From Prorocentrum cordatum (taxonomy: Eukaryota > Sar > Dinophyceae > Prorocentrales > Prorocentraceae), in the NCBI GenBank assembly GCA_963575745.1, contig CAUYUJ010015020.1, positions 285,428 through 349,427 on the forward strand: a DNA stretch of 64,000 bases. The letters are read 5' to 3'. The notes beneath the pieces were generated by a model that was not told the origin of the DNA, did no database searches, and saw only the letters and a list, made by a program, of their open reading frames with translations. Below, piece by piece: positions 11,081 through 21,482 of this stretch; positions within the stretch are counted from its first letter, which is position 1; every line of letters begins with the position of its first letter. The position numbers were made by a program, and so were the translations under genes.

Positions 11081-12886
11081 GGGCGCACTTTGCGCAGCTC
11101 TCCGGGTGGCTGGCGGGCTGGGCCGAAATCCCAGGCGGAATTCTTTTGGAAATGAATCAACAACTCCCATACATACAGCATGCCATGCACCCCTGTGGCA
11201 AGACCACAGGGTGCGGCCCATTTCACCACCGTGCCTGTGGTGTAGGTCAGAGGCCTCTTGGATGCCAGTGGGAATCTCTGGGGAGGCCTCTCGGAAGCCT
11301 CTTGCAGGCGGGTTTGGGGTGTGGGGCATCTCGGGAGCCTCTTGCGGCCTGACTTGGGTCTCTTCTTGGCATCGCTCGGACGTGTGCATTTTTTCTCGGC
11401 GAGGACCGTCGAGGACCATGCTGCATCTTCTTGCGAAAAATAAGCGCGCGATGCCGAAAGATGCACAGGGAAGGGACGACCGAGCGATGGCAAGTTTTGG
11501 GGGCCTCCTGGCGGGGCCCTCTCCATCAACTGGAGTTCAACGAGGGCCTCAAGATGGCGTGCCACTGCCCCGATTGACCTTTCGCGGGCAGTGCTACCAC
11601 AACCAGCTCGGGAGAGGGCGCAACTACACACGGCAGCCGATCGACTTAGCTACGCGCGCCGGTGTCTTGGGGCGATTACACACCTTCGGTGGCACCTTGT
11701 CCCTTCTGTTCTTGCCTTTTCCTTCCTCCTGTCCTGACGTCGTCTCCCGCCTGCTTTCCTCCCTTTCCCTTCTGTGCCTTTTTCATGCTATTCGAGGAAT
11801 AGTTTGTTGCACAACAAGTGTTGCAGCATTTTGCAGCGAGCACGCAGACGCGCCGCTCTGCTTTCCCGCGCGCCCACTTACATGCGCCGCCCGCAGCCGG
11901 CGACTCCGACCGACCGAGGGGAGAATCCCTTCCTCCATTGACGGATGGGTTCCGATTCGACCGAGGCGGTTGCGCAAGCGGTCAAGTCCGCCCGTGATAG
12001 ACGAGCGGCCTTTGTACAGCCATGAGGGCTGGTGCGAGCCCGCGGCGATGCGCGAGAGGGGTCGTTCGAGACCTTCATTGGAACACGTCTCCGATCGGCT
12101 CGTCATGGCTCGCGGGCCGACGCCTTTCGATCCTGCCGCTGGAAGATTCGACTGGCGCAGCAGCTCCTCGCCCTGCGGGCGGTCCGTGGCAGAGCAGCTG
12201 CGAGAGCCCAGACTTCGGAGTTTTTTTTTTTTTTTTTTTTGTTTGTTGTTTGTATTTTTCCGGTCCGCGGTCTCCCGAGGTGGCTGGGTCCCTTCTTCGG
12301 GGGGGCAGCGTCCTTCTCGCTGGGATCTTCATTCCCAATGGGCCCCAGGGCCCGAGCACGGCCCCCAGGGGCCGGAGGCAAGGCAAAGCCTTGGGACTGA
12401 GATCAGCCAGCCTGGAGCACACTCCCATCCCGATGCTTGGCATCAGCTTACCTCGATACAGATTTTCAGCGTTCCCGCAGCTCTGAGGGCCTACCCTAAG
12501 ATTGTCGTTGCTTTTGGCTTGCCCATCTCAGTGATAGGGACCCGTTCGTTATGAGGAACATCCTTGAGGCCTCGAGCGGCGCGTAATGGTAGTATGATCT
12601 AGTCCACTTGTCAGTTCCGTAAGCTATGGGCCGACGCTCGCGCGGCGATGCTCCGGAGTCAGTCCGATGTAAATCCGACGTGAATCCGACGTAGTCCGAC
12701 GTGAACCCGACGCAAATCCGACGTGGACCCGACGTGGACCCGACGCAAATCCAAGTTGCCGCGCGAGGCCTCTAGGATTTTCTTCTTCAAGTTCGAGGCT
12801 GGCTAGACTGTGCAAGAGAGTGCGCACCGCGCCTGCGCTCCTCCCCCCCTGGGTGCCACGCCCGCTGCGCGCCCGCCTGGCCCGAG
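11081..12886. other. no recognisable gene; T20 run and 11-12-bp minisatellite
   Basis: Contains CTTGG units at 11240-11380, a run of 20 T at 12221-12240 and the ATCCGACGT minisatellite. The last 50 bases are pyrimidine-rich and end in CCGAG, the acceptor of the next exon. I searched for PF16 armadillo motifs (KHSPELAQ, REIAKH, W-ALR-IA types) upstream of 12886 and found none. Confidence 0.5.
12661..12752 (+). repeat. (ATCCGACGTGA)n minisatellite
   Basis: About eight units of 11-12 bases, alternating ATCCGACGTGA, GTCCGACGTGA, ACCCGACGCAA and ACCCGACGTGG. Confidence 0.9.
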
Positions 12887-12996
12887 GCCTCATGACGCTG
12901 GGCTACATCGCAGCGTTCTCCGAGACGCTGGCCCTCGCCGTGGTGGTCTCCAAGGGCATCCCTCCCCTGAAGGACGCTCTCATCAACGAGCCCGAG
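12887..12996 (+). CDS. PF16: PF16/SPAG6 armadillo protein, exon a
   Basis: Encodes 36 complete codons after a split Gly: LMTLGYIAAFSETLALAVVV, then SKGIPPLKDALINEPE. This is the armadillo repeat that precedes EDHIKAA in PF16/SPAG6, a structural protein of the C1 microtubule of the ciliary central apparatus. The exon begins after the acceptor CCCGAG (AG at 12885-12886). The 2-base start fits phase 1, with the first G of the Gly supplied upstream; the family's RLPG precedes this point. It ends at GAG before a GA donor (GACACG) and joins in phase 0 to the exon at 14471. Codons end mostly in G or C. The N-terminal two thirds of the protein (about 330 residues) is not in the window. Confidence 0.92.
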
Positions 12997-13489
12997 GACA
13001 CGAGCGTGCTGCAGCCGCTCTGGCCACGCTGGAGGCGGAGGGAGGCGGAGGCCAGAGCAGGGTGGGGGGGGGCAACACACGGGGGCAGTACTCGGGGCCA
13101 GTACATGGGGACAGTACTTGGGGGCAATGCGTGAGAGCAGTACTTGGGGGCAGTGCGTTGAAGAACTGCTCTGACGTGGGGCCACGCAACCACGCGCGGG
13201 CTTTACGGCCGCCGCCGGCCCCTCACTTTCATCCGCACAGGCTGCGTGCATAGTATTCCCCCTGGGGAGTCCCGTCGGCCTTCGCACCCGTCCTCGAAGG
13301 GTCGCAGATGCGATGGGCACCCCTGGAGGGGGTGGTGTAACGAGCATAGCTCCCCCAGTTGTGGCTGGTCGGACTGGGGCACCGGAGGGGGTGGCTTGTC
13401 GAGCCCAGCGAGGGGAGGCAAGGAGGGCGTCATGCATCCAGTGGCCTTCGGCCCGTCCCGCCACCGTGCCTGGGTTGCGGGCCAGAGTC

Positions 13490-13665
13490 AGAGCTCTCTT
13501 GGGTGCCTCTTAGGGTCCGCGGGGGTCTCTCGGGAGTCCTCTTCGGCGCCTCTTGGGCTTCTGCGGGGGCCTCTTGGGCGCCTCTTGGTGGTATTCTGGG
13601 GCCTCTTGGGCTCCTCGGGGGGCTTCTTGGGGCCTCTTGGCGGCCCCGGGGGCCATCCTGGCACT
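13490..13665 (+). repeat. CTTGGGG array 4
   Basis: Units GGCCTCTTGGGCGCCTCTTGG type, ending in a unique segment at 13666 that starts TATGGCTCCCGAGACC. Confidence 0.85.
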
Positions 13666-14279
13666 ATATGGCTCCCGAGACCAGTTCGGGTTCCCCCCCA
13701 GGGTCAACACACATAATAGAAACACAGGTTTTCAATGGCTTCGGACTTCGGGGGAAGTCACACGAACAAGCTCCAGGAGCGCCCGTGAGTTGGGGCTTGG
13801 GACCCCAACCGGAATTTTACAATACTCAATGCACAGAGCTCGAAGGAACCTGAGGGCATTCCACTGCACATGGCGCGATGGCGGGTACGCCACCACCGAT
13901 CCTGGCCAGGTCGATCCTGGGCGCGAGATCGGTGTACGTGCCTTTCTGGCCATGCTAGGAGGAGGGTGTATACACAGATCCTGAGGTCAGGACGGGCCTA
14001 GCCAGGATCGGCGTAAGTGTACATTTGACGACCTCCTACACCCAGATTTTCGACATATTGTGCTTTGAATCCGCGGGCCATAGAGATCTCGACGCCTTCC
14101 CTGGGGACATGTCCTGGGCAGTTTGTTTTGGTGGCCCCAGGGCCCGAAAACAGCCCCATGAGGGCCGAGATCGAAGCCCCCCCCCTGGATAGAACAGCTC
14201 AATCCGCCCTGAGTCCAGGCAGTTTGCTCCCTCGTACAGTCCAGGCAGCCCACATGGTTGAAGCAGATGGGGCCAGCGG

Positions 14280-14390
14280 ATCGCGCCTTATCGCTGATGC
14301 ATCGGTGATATGGCTCGATTCGCAGCCCAAGTTTCTCCACTCCGACGTCGCCGATGTGTCGCCGATGCATCGGCGATGCGGCCCGATCCT
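14280..14390 (+). repeat. palindromic ATCGGCGAT repeat, copy 3
   Basis: Contains the perfect 18-bp palindrome TCGCCGATGCATCGGCGA at 14359-14376 and several GATGCATCGG or GTCGCCGATGTG words. Belongs with 7788-7965 and 48010-48160. Confidence 0.7.
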
Positions 14391-14470
14391 CCAGCCTCAT
14401 CCTCTCGGACCCCATCTGGGCTGCCTCCAGACATGGGGCACGGAGGGCGGGCAGGGAGCCTCGGCCAGAG

Positions 14471-14551
14471 GACCACATCAAGGCCGCCTCGGCCTGGTCG
14501 CTGGGCCAGATCGGGCGCCACTCCCCGGACCACGCCCGCGCACTGGCGGAG
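14471..14551 (+). CDS. PF16: PF16/SPAG6 armadillo protein, exon b
   Basis: Exactly 27 codons, starting DHIKAASAWSLGQIGRH and ending SPDHARALAE. It matches the highly conserved PF16 stretch EDHIKAAAAW-LGQIGRHTPDHARA. The acceptor is CCAGAG and the exon begins GAC, so it joins exon a as NEPE|DHIK. It ends GCGGAG with a GT donor (GTGGCC), the only canonical donor in this gene part. Phase 0 on both sides. Confidence 0.95.
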
Positions 14552-14796
14552 GTGGCCCCCCTGCAGGGGAGGAGCGGCTGGGGTGGTGGTGGTGGTGCCG
14601 CAGCAGTTCTTCTCAGGCGGAGGGGGAGGATGCGGACGTGGATGAGGTTGAGGATGATAATGAGGAGGAGAAGGAGGAGGGGGAGGAGGAAGAGGATGAG
14701 GAGGATGCGGAGCTTGCGGCGGAGAAGAGGGCGTGAACGGGGGAGGAATAACATGAGGAAGATGATCAGGAGGATTGAGGAAGAGGATGTTTGTGC

Positions 14797-14844
14797 GACC
14801 TGGCCTCGGCATCCGTTCTTCCGCTCTGCAAGCTTTTTGGTTCA
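14797..14844 (+). repeat. 48-bp direct repeat, left copy
   Basis: Starts GACCTGGCCTCGGCATCCGT and ends TTGGTTCA. The right copy at 19748-19795 differs at five positions. It comes straight after a GAGGATGAG simple-repeat stretch. Confidence 0.8.
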
Positions 14845-14851
14845 GGAGGGT

Positions 14852-15316
14852 ATGGAAGCCGCCAGTCCCCTTCTGGCCACCCTCTCTGCCCTACGCGAGC
14901 TGGCCCTCTGTCGTGCACTGGCCTATCCCAGCCCCGTGAATTGCCACTGTGAGGTGGCCGCTTCCGAGGCGGCGGTGCCTGGCGAGTGCCGCCTGCTGGC
15001 TGACTTGGTGGGGCGCCCCACGCAGTGTGTCTGCCAGTGCGACTGCCGCTGCGAGACGCAGGCCACCGCTGGCGGCTGGACAGCCGCCCGGCTACTGCTG
15101 TACGTCGTGCCCCTCCTCGTGGGCGCCTCTGCCGCGGGCCTCTGCATTGGCCGCGGTGCGTCCCGCGAGCCCGCGCCCTCCCGGGTGACCTCTGAGATTA
15201 TCACCACGGACAGCGAGGATGGCGACGCCCGATTGGGTCCAGCACTTGCAGGTCGGCGATCGGGTCTTCGTCTGCTACCACCAGGACGCGGACGGGGCGG
15301 TGGTGGAGTGGCATGA
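14852..15316 (+). CDS. small single-pass membrane ORF of the retroelement
   Basis: 154 codons from ATG 14852. Cys-rich around residues 59-67 (CVCQCDCRC) and one clear transmembrane stretch, ARLLLYVVPLLVGASAAGLC, followed by IGRG. The tail is Gly/Arg-rich. It overlaps the ATG of the next ORF at 15219. I recall similar short membrane ORFs upstream of gag in dinoflagellate elements of this type, but the function is not known to me. Confidence 0.5.
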   Translation: MEAASPLLATLSALRELALCRALAYPSPVNCHCEVAASEAAVPGECRLLADLVGRPTQCVCQCDCRCETQATAGGWTAARLLLYVVPLLVGASAAGLCIGRGASREPAPSRVTSEIITTDSEDGDARLGPALAGRRSGLRLLPPGRGRGGGGVA

Positions 15317-15908
15317 GAGGCTGCTTCTCGCCCAGATCGTCGGGGTGAACTGGGTTGTGATCTCGCGGGATTTCGACATCTTCGAGGAGAACTTTGCGGA
15401 GAGCGACGTGCTCAACAAGTTCGGCGCTGGCGGGGCTTTGCCCCCTGCCTTGCGGGGTTTGGCGGTGTACCGCATCGATCAATTCGCGCTCGGCAAGCAC
15501 ATGCAGTACTACATGGACACGGGGGAAGCGCTGGCCAAGGGTCTCCGCCCCGCTGGCGCTGGCGCGGACGCCGCGCCCGCGCCTCCTGGCAAGGGCGGCC
15601 CGCCCGCGACGCCCGCGGGCACATGGGTCGCCGCTAAGAGCCGGGGTGGGGTGAAGGTCGGTGACTCTTTGCTGGCGCAGATGGGTGAGTGGGCCCACGT
15701 CGTCAACGATCGGTGTTTGTTCATCCTCACTGACGGCGTTGTGCTCTCGGGCGGGCTGGAAGACTCCCTCGTCAAGGAAGGGGCGGTGGCGGTGTCTGCC
15801 TCGCGTATCCTGCCCGTGAAGCGTGCTGGCATGCGGCGCTTCCGTCGACCATTTGCGGAGGCTCTGCACGCCATGAAGGAGGTTGACTTTTCGGCGCAGG
15901 CTGGGTGA
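15219..15908 (+). CDS. retroelement gag-like ORF, N-terminal part
   Basis: 229 codons, starting MATPDWVQHLQVGDRVFVCY. Two halves share a VGD/KVGDSLLAQMG-type module with ILTDGVVLSGGLE, separated by a Pro/Ala linker near residues 110-135. I do not recognise a named fold. Position before the RNase H and recombinase remnants, on the same strand, argues for a structural or accessory protein of the element. Confidence 0.5.
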   Translation: MATPDWVQHLQVGDRVFVCYHQDADGAVVEWHERLLLAQIVGVNWVVISRDFDIFEENFAESDVLNKFGAGGALPPALRGLAVYRIDQFALGKHMQYYMDTGEALAKGLRPAGAGADAAPAPPGKGGPPATPAGTWVAAKSRGGVKVGDSLLAQMGEWAHVVNDRCLFILTDGVVLSGGLEDSLVKEGAVAVSASRILPVKRAGMRRFRRPFAEALHAMKEVDFSAQAG

Positions 15909-16450
15909 TCAAGGGTCCACGCTCGTCCTACTTCGTCGCGGAGCGTATCCACGAGGGTATTCAGGGGCCGGTGCAACGTCATTATCGGTGGCGTTCGGTG
16001 CTAGGACTTGCCGCGTCGGACGTGGGAGTCGATGAGCACCTGCTCCATCCCAGCTGTTGGAGGTCGCTCTCACGATTGACCAGGTGCAGGTAACTTGGCG
16101 GCGTTTGAGCTCATCAGTCGTCGCTATCGGTTGTGGGGGAGTGCCTGCAAAGATCTGCTCCGTGAAGTGGACGCTCGGTCGGCTAGCGGCGACGACTTGC
16201 TGAACGAGCGCTGGTTGTTCTTGGGCGTCAAGAACTTGCGGATCAGTGTGGTCGTCATGCCCGTGCTGGGGGACTTCGTGGCCAAGGAGCTCTCCACGCG
16301 TGCCGCCGTGCTGAGGTATCGCCGCAGGCGCGTGAGGAGGCCGCTCTGGCCAAGGGCATCGACTCGACCCCGTCGGCGAAGCAGACCGCCGAGTGGAAGG
16401 AGGGAGAGAGGGGAAGAGGGCAGGCTTAACGGCTTGCTTCCATCTATCTT
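15905..16450 (+). pseudogene. retroelement gag-like ORF, C-terminal part, frameshifted
   Basis: Frame one reads KGPRSSYFVAERIHEG then QRHYRWRSVLGLAASDVGVD to about 16090. A second frame continues AAFELISRRYRLWGSACKDL then DDLLNERWLFLG to about 16340, and a third gives REEAALAKG. This order (GPR, then HHWWR-L-L-A-DAGVD, then FE---RRYQL, then DER-FLG, then AAV-KE-RK-REE) is one I know from dinoflagellate retroelement proteins. Two frameshifts split it here. Confidence 0.6.
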
Positions 16451-16639
16451 GTGCCGCCGCGAGCAGGGCGCCCCGCCTCCTCGAGGGCGCGGCAGGTGGT
16501 GGCCGCCTTGGTGTTTTCAAGCTGCGCATGGCTCGCCAGCGCGACGTCCTCCCCATCTCCCTGGCCGCTGCCTCGGAGGTCTGCGCGGGTGGTGCCAGCG
16601 GCGCGGGCCTGTCTCAGAGTCAGTGACGACGTCCCAGAC

Positions 16640-17750
16640 AATTCGCGCCAATTAAGAGACGTGGACCCCGAGGCCCTTTGGATTTTAGACGAGGCCCCTC
16701 TCCCACCTCTCGGCGACGTCGGGTCGCTGCGCGGGTTGCGCATCGGTGATTTCGCGTGTGTGAGCGTGGGCCCTGTCGTCGCTGAGGGGGTCGTCGTGGG
16801 GGTGGAGGAGCAGTTGGGTCTGGAGGGGATCGCGTCGTCTTTGGAGCCGGAGAGCCCGGGGGCCATGATTTTATCGGCTTCGCTTTGTTGGGGGCGCGTG
16901 GGGGGTGGCGACCTGAAGGTGAAGCTCGCGGCTGACTATCTCTTGGAGAGCGGGCGCGGCGTCGCGGGCCAGGAGTTGTAAAGTTTCGTTGGTCGCGTCG
17001 CTGCTCTGTTCTCTTTGACCCCTGAGCTCTGGTGTGCGATGGGGAAGGTCTATGTATTCGTCCGCGGTCGTCATGTGCGCCGCCAGACTCTCTGGCCATC
17101 TGCGTGTCGCGAAGTTCGTTGGCTCCGCGCGCTCCTTCCGCTCGCTCGATCCTGTATGCGACGCCCCTGGTGGGGTCGCGTCTTCGGGTGCGACGCGTCT
17201 GCTCGGGGCTTTGGGGTGGGCAGTGTCCACTGCCTTCCTGGCGAAGTTGCTGCTGTCGGTCGGGTTTGAGAACGAGCTCGTTTTCGTGGGCTCCTGAGCG
17301 TTGCGGGGGCTCCTCGGTCTCGGGCTCTGGGCCATGGGAGGAGGTGTGCGTCTCGGAAGCTTCGGGGGATGTGGTCTTGGAGCTTGGGCGTCTACGGGAG
17401 TTTGTGGAAGTCCCTGCTTCGTTCTTTGACGCGGACTGGGAGTGGCCTCTGCCGGGCGCTGGAGGGTCTCAGGTCCAGCTGGGGGCTCGTGCGCGGACGT
17501 GGACTGTCCGACATATCTCGCGAGACCGTGGCGTTCGCGATTCCCGAGTGCTGATGTTGGGCGACAATGTGTCAGTGATCCGTGCACGCGCCATGGGCCG
17601 CTCTTCGAACCCTGCCACGAACTTTCAGTGTCGCATCTCGGCCGCCTTCGACCTAGCCGTCGGGCTCGAGGTCTTGGGCTGCTGGGCGCCTTCGGAGCGG
17701 AGCGCTCTTGGCGGTGCCGGTCGGGTGTTTCAGTCCAGGCGCGGTTCTCG
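16640..17750 (+). pseudogene. retroelement RT end and RNase H, degenerate
   Basis: The RT palm remnant GLRIGDFACVSVG lies near 16733; the expected Y-x-D-[DN] active site is replaced by RIGDF. A stop follows at 16979. RNase H continues with WPSACREVRWLRALLPLA, FGCDASARGFGVGSV (first Asp, codon 17192-17194) and MLGDNVSVIRARAMGRSSN (second Asp, codon 17563-17565). It then reads VLGCWAPSER, where active relatives read WVPSE-NPADGPSR. Frame changes occur between blocks. Confidence 0.65.
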
Positions 17751-17999
17751 GGGCCCGCAGGAGGGGCTCGCGCGATGCCGCCCCCCGCCCGGCGGCGCAG
17801 TTGCCGCCCGCGGCCCCGCCCGATTCCAACGACGCGGGAAGCGCAGGCCCAGGCCGCTTCAACGCGCCGCGCGGTCGGGGGGGCGCTCGCTCCCGAGCTC
17901 GCGGCGCGAGAGCTGGGCCGAGCGGCCGGGGGGGCCCCTGGCGCGCCCGAGCTGGCGGCGCGCGGCGGGGCCCCCGCGGGGGCCCCTCTGGCCAGGTCG

Positions 18000-19235
18000 C
18001 CCCCCAGGCCTGGCTGGCGAGGGTTCGCGCCGAGGCGCGGAAGCGGCTGCTGGGCCTGGCCCCCGAGCTCACCCCCTTGCAGCAGGAGCGGGCGAGGCCC
18101 AGCGCGCAGCAGGGCTACTGCCGCGCGTTGGAGCGTTTGGCGTCCTTCCTCGAGCGGCGCCCGCTGCGCGGCTGGTCGGCCCCGCAGTGGGATCGGCGTC
18201 TCCTTTCCTTCGTCGAGTGGGCGAAGGCCGCGGTCTGGGGCAGGGCTCCGGCTACCAGGCTGTGAGCGGCGCTGGTGTGGGTGCAGCCGCGCTTGGGCGG
18301 GCCGCTGAGAGTGATCTTCCCGGGGTCGCACGCCGTCGTGCTGGGGTGGAAGCAGTTGCAGCCGTCGCGCAGCCGCCCTCCTCTTGCGCGGGGAGTTGTC
18401 CTGGCGCTGGCGTGGGCCATGCTGCCCTCGTGCCCTGTGGGGGCGCTGGCCGTCGTCGTGATGTTCGAGACCTACCTGCGGCCCTCCGGGCTGCTGAGCC
18501 TCGCGGTCGCGCAGCTCGTCCCTCCCGCGAGCCAGGGGGGCGCGGGGCCTGCTGGGCCTTCTGCGTTCTCATGGGGGGGGCTCGGGCGGCCGTCCAAGAC
18601 CCGACAGTTCGACTTCGGTGCGCTGCTCGACCTCGAGCGGCGCGGGGCGCTGACCCCAGCGCTGCGCGTGCTCCTGGGGCCCCGCGGCCGTCGGGGGCGC
18701 GCGTTCGACATCGGCCCTGGGCAGTTGCGCCGCGCCGTCGCGGACTCCGGTGGAGCAGCTGGGGGTCTACTCGGTCGAGCCGACGCTCGGCGCGCTGCGA
18801 CGCGGGGGGGCCGGCCGCGACCGCCTCGTGCAGGCGCGCTTTCTCGGCGAAGTGCGGCAGCGCGGGCACTGGCGCAGCTTCCGCAGCGTGGCTCGTTGCG
18901 ACAGGCGCGCGCGGGCCTCCTTGCAGATCGGCGAGTTCCCGATGGCAGTGCAGGCGGAGATCGCAGGCATCCAATCCTTCTCTGTCGCTCACAGGGCACC
19001 GCAGTGGCCGCGTTTTCCTCGTCGCCCACGCAGCCCAGAATGCCCAAATTGTCCCCCGAATCTTTCTGACAAAGACCGCGGCGTCGTCGCGGAGGGCAAT
19101 GTGTTGGCTCAGCGTAGTGGGATCTTACTCGCCGCTTGTATCGCTCGTGGCCTTCCTTGTGGCAAAGAGAACCCTGCTCAATCCTATTTGTGGTCAGTGT
19201 ATGGTCGGCCTGAGATGATGAGACATATGGCTTGA
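18000..19235 (+). pseudogene. retroelement tyrosine recombinase, catalytic Tyr lost
   Basis: An N-terminal core-binding-like segment (TPLQQERARPSAQQGYCRAL, 18070-18130) is followed in another frame by the catalytic domain. Arg I is in TYLRPSGLL (18469-18496). The LRHGG box has become LRRGG (His to Arg, codon 18801-18803). GHW is kept near 18866. The expected SVARYDKRA reads SVARCDRRA, with Cys in place of the nucleophilic Tyr (codon 18897-18899). With two catalytic residues lost and a frameshift, the enzyme is inactive. Confidence 0.7.
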
Positions 19236-19659
19236 GCGGCTTATGTAGTTGATTACTGCGCCTTTTGAACTGTTTGGCGTGCGCGGGCACGCCTGCACCT
19301 GTTTCATTGCAAATGTCCTTCTCTTCGTCCATATATATATATGTTCGAGTCGAGCTATATGTGCGTTTCCCGGTAAACCACGCGATCATTTGGATGTGCC
19401 CACAGGATTTGCAGGCTTTCATACACGGCAAAAACAAGTTTATCCAGAGAAGCTCTGCGAGGCACGACCGAAAGCTTTCGCAACCTCCCTCAGCCTCTTG
19501 CGCGTCAATGCCTTGTGGCCTGTTCTCGCCTCCGCCTCCTTCCGCCCCTCCTAATTCGTCGGGCCTCGGGAGCGGTTTCCGTCAACAACTTGTTTTTTTA
19601 GGTTCAGTTGTCGCTCGCATTCGCCATGCCAGTGTTGATTGCGGGAGTTCTGGGAGTGG

Positions 19660-19895
19660 GCAGATTCGATTGTGCGTGCTCACCCTATCTCCGAAAACAG
19701 TGGTTTGTAAACGAGCTGCCAGCGTCATGTTTGTGCCCCGCGGGAATGACCTGGCCTCGGCATCCGTTCTTACGCTTTGCAGGCTTTCCGGTTCACCCAG
19801 AACACTCCCGCCCCCAACAAGCTGGAGCATATTCGATTGTGCGTGCTCACCTGGTCACCGCAACCAGTGGTTTGGAAGATATGTGCGAGCGTCAT
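19660..19895 (+). repeat. ~65-bp duplication next to the right direct repeat
   Basis: ATTCGATTGTGCGTGCTCACC, then CAGTGGTTTG, then AGCGTCATG, occurs at 19664-19729 and again at 19830-19895. The right copy of the 48-bp repeat lies between. The second copy runs directly into GATGATGACGAT, the start of the GAT array. Confidence 0.75.
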
Positions 19896-20755
19896 GATGA
19901 TGACGATATTGATGATGTTGATGCTGATGCTGATGATGCTGATTACGATGCTGTTGATGATGGTGATGGTGGTGAGGATGACGACGATGAGGATGATAAT
20001 GGTGATAATGATGGTGATGATGGTGTTGTTGATGTTGGTGTTGGTGATAGTGATGACGAGGAGGATGACATGAAGGGGGAAGGAGGAGGATGATCAATGC
20101 AGAGTACGGTTGGTGATGCTGACCGTGTTTGTCATGTTGTTGTTGATGATGTTGATGATGCTGGTGATGATGATGATGTTGGTGATGATGATGATGATGG
20201 TGATGTTGATGATGCTGATGCTGTTAACGATGCTGATGCTGCTGCTGCTGATGGTGCTGATGGTGGTGCTGGTGATGGTAACGATGCTGATGATGATGAT
20301 GATAATCATCGTGCTCATAATAATGCTGTTGATACTGCAAATGATCAGTCTGAAGATTCGTATGATGATGCTGATGATGCTGATGATGATGACGATGATG
20401 ATGATGATGTTGTTGTTGAGTATGATGGTGATGGTGATGCTGATGATGAGGATGCTGATAGTGATGATGAACATGATAACGATGTTGGTGTTGGTGATGA
20501 TGATTCTGGTGCGGACGGCGATGCTGATGTTACTGATGATGCTGATGCTGATGTTGATTATGATGATTTCGTGGATGAGAACTACTATGATGGTGCTGAT
20601 AGTAATGATGATCATGATGATAATGCTGATTTTGATGCTGCTGATGCTGATGCCGATTCTGATGATGATGCTGATGATGACTATATTGCGGATGATGCTG
20701 GTGATGATGATGATGATGATGGTGATTCTGCTGCTGATGAGAATGGTGATTCTGA

Positions 20756-20789
<34 letters not shown>

Positions 20790-20886
20790 GGTGGTGGTGG
20801 TGATGATGATGATGATGGTGGTGATGATGATGTGATGATGACGATGATGATGCTGATGATGATGATGATGCTGCTGCTGATGCTGA

Positions 20887-20920
<34 letters not shown>

Positions 20921-20945
20921 GATGATGATGATGATGATGATGGAT
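19896..20945 (+). repeat. GAT-type triplet array
   Basis: Over 1 kb of GAT with GCT, GGT, GTT, GAC variants. The triplet register is largely held, so one frame reads Asp/Ala/Gly/Val for about 300 codons. Variant triplets are clustered (GCTGCTGCT, GGTGGTGGT), as expected from slippage. Confidence 0.97.
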
Positions 20946-20984
20946 GCGGGCAGGAGCGACTGCGGCCGGGAAGATGACGAACAG

Positions 20985-21048
20985 GAGGAAGAAGAGGAGG
21001 AGGAGGAGGAGACCGGTGGTGGTTGTGAGGAGGAGGAGGAGGAGGATT

Positions 21049-21146
<98 letters not shown>

Positions 21147-21482
21147 CAGGAGGAGGAGGAGGAGGAGGAGGAGGAGGAGGAGGAGGAGGAGGGGGAGGTG
21201 AGAGAGGGACAGGGAGGAGGAAAGGGGAAGAGGAAGATGATGAGGAGTAGGAGTAGTAGGAGGAGGAGGAGGAGGAGGAGGAGGAGGAGGAGGAGGAGGA
21301 GGAGGAGGAGGAGGAGGAGGAGGAGGAGGTGGATGAAGAGTAGGAGGAGGAGGAGGAGGAGGAGGGAGGAGGAGGAGGAGGCGGAGGAGGAGGAGGAGGA
21401 GGAGGAGCAGGGGGAGGAGGGGGGAGGAGGAGGAGGAGGAGGAGGAGGAGGAGGAGGAGGAGGAGGAGGAGGAATTTGTGGA
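20985..21482 (+). repeat. GAG-type triplet array
   Basis: GAGGAG array with an embedded GAT/GCT segment (21050-21145). Purines on the + strand, pure over runs of more than 60 bases, so H-DNA or slippage-prone. Confidence 0.97.

Larger units (their letters stand above)
12997..14470 (+). other. PF16 intron 1 (GA-AG, 1474 nt)
   Basis: Donor GACACG, acceptor CCAGAG. Exon end and acceptor share GAGGAC, so the junction can slide; only the GA placement ends the intron in AG and keeps the frame. It contains GGGGCAGTAC repeats (13070-13165), a CTTGGGG array (13490-13665), unique-looking DNA and a palindrome-family copy. Confidence 0.8.
14797..19795 (+). mobile_element. decayed tyrosine-recombinase (DIRS-like) retroelement
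   Basis: Order on the + strand: small membrane ORF, gag-like ORFs, remnant of reverse transcriptase, RNase H, tyrosine recombinase. A 48-bp direct repeat (43 of 48 identical) lies at 14797-14844 and 19748-19795 and may be its terminal repeats. Multiple frameshifts and lost catalytic residues show it is dead. The RT N-terminal half is missing, since gag-like sequence ends near 16450 and the RT active-site region is already at 16735. Confidence 0.7.

Noticed and set aside
12221-12240. T20 as the poly-A tail of a minus-strand retroposon
   Set aside because: No target-site duplication and no recognisable cDNA on the minus strand beside it.
10947-12554. 535-codon + frame
   Set aside because: The first half translates CTTGGGG units and the rest crosses a T20 run (Phe run) with no domain. 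Not a gene.
15201-15869. 222-codon minus-strand frame opposite the gag-like ORF
   Set aside because: The + strand frame has the better amino-acid mix and family-like motifs downstream; the minus frame is its shadow.
16871-18331. 486-codon minus-strand open frame
   Set aside because: It is Arg/Pro/Ala-rich and lies opposite the RNase H and recombinase remnants of the + strand element. Openness follows from high GC.
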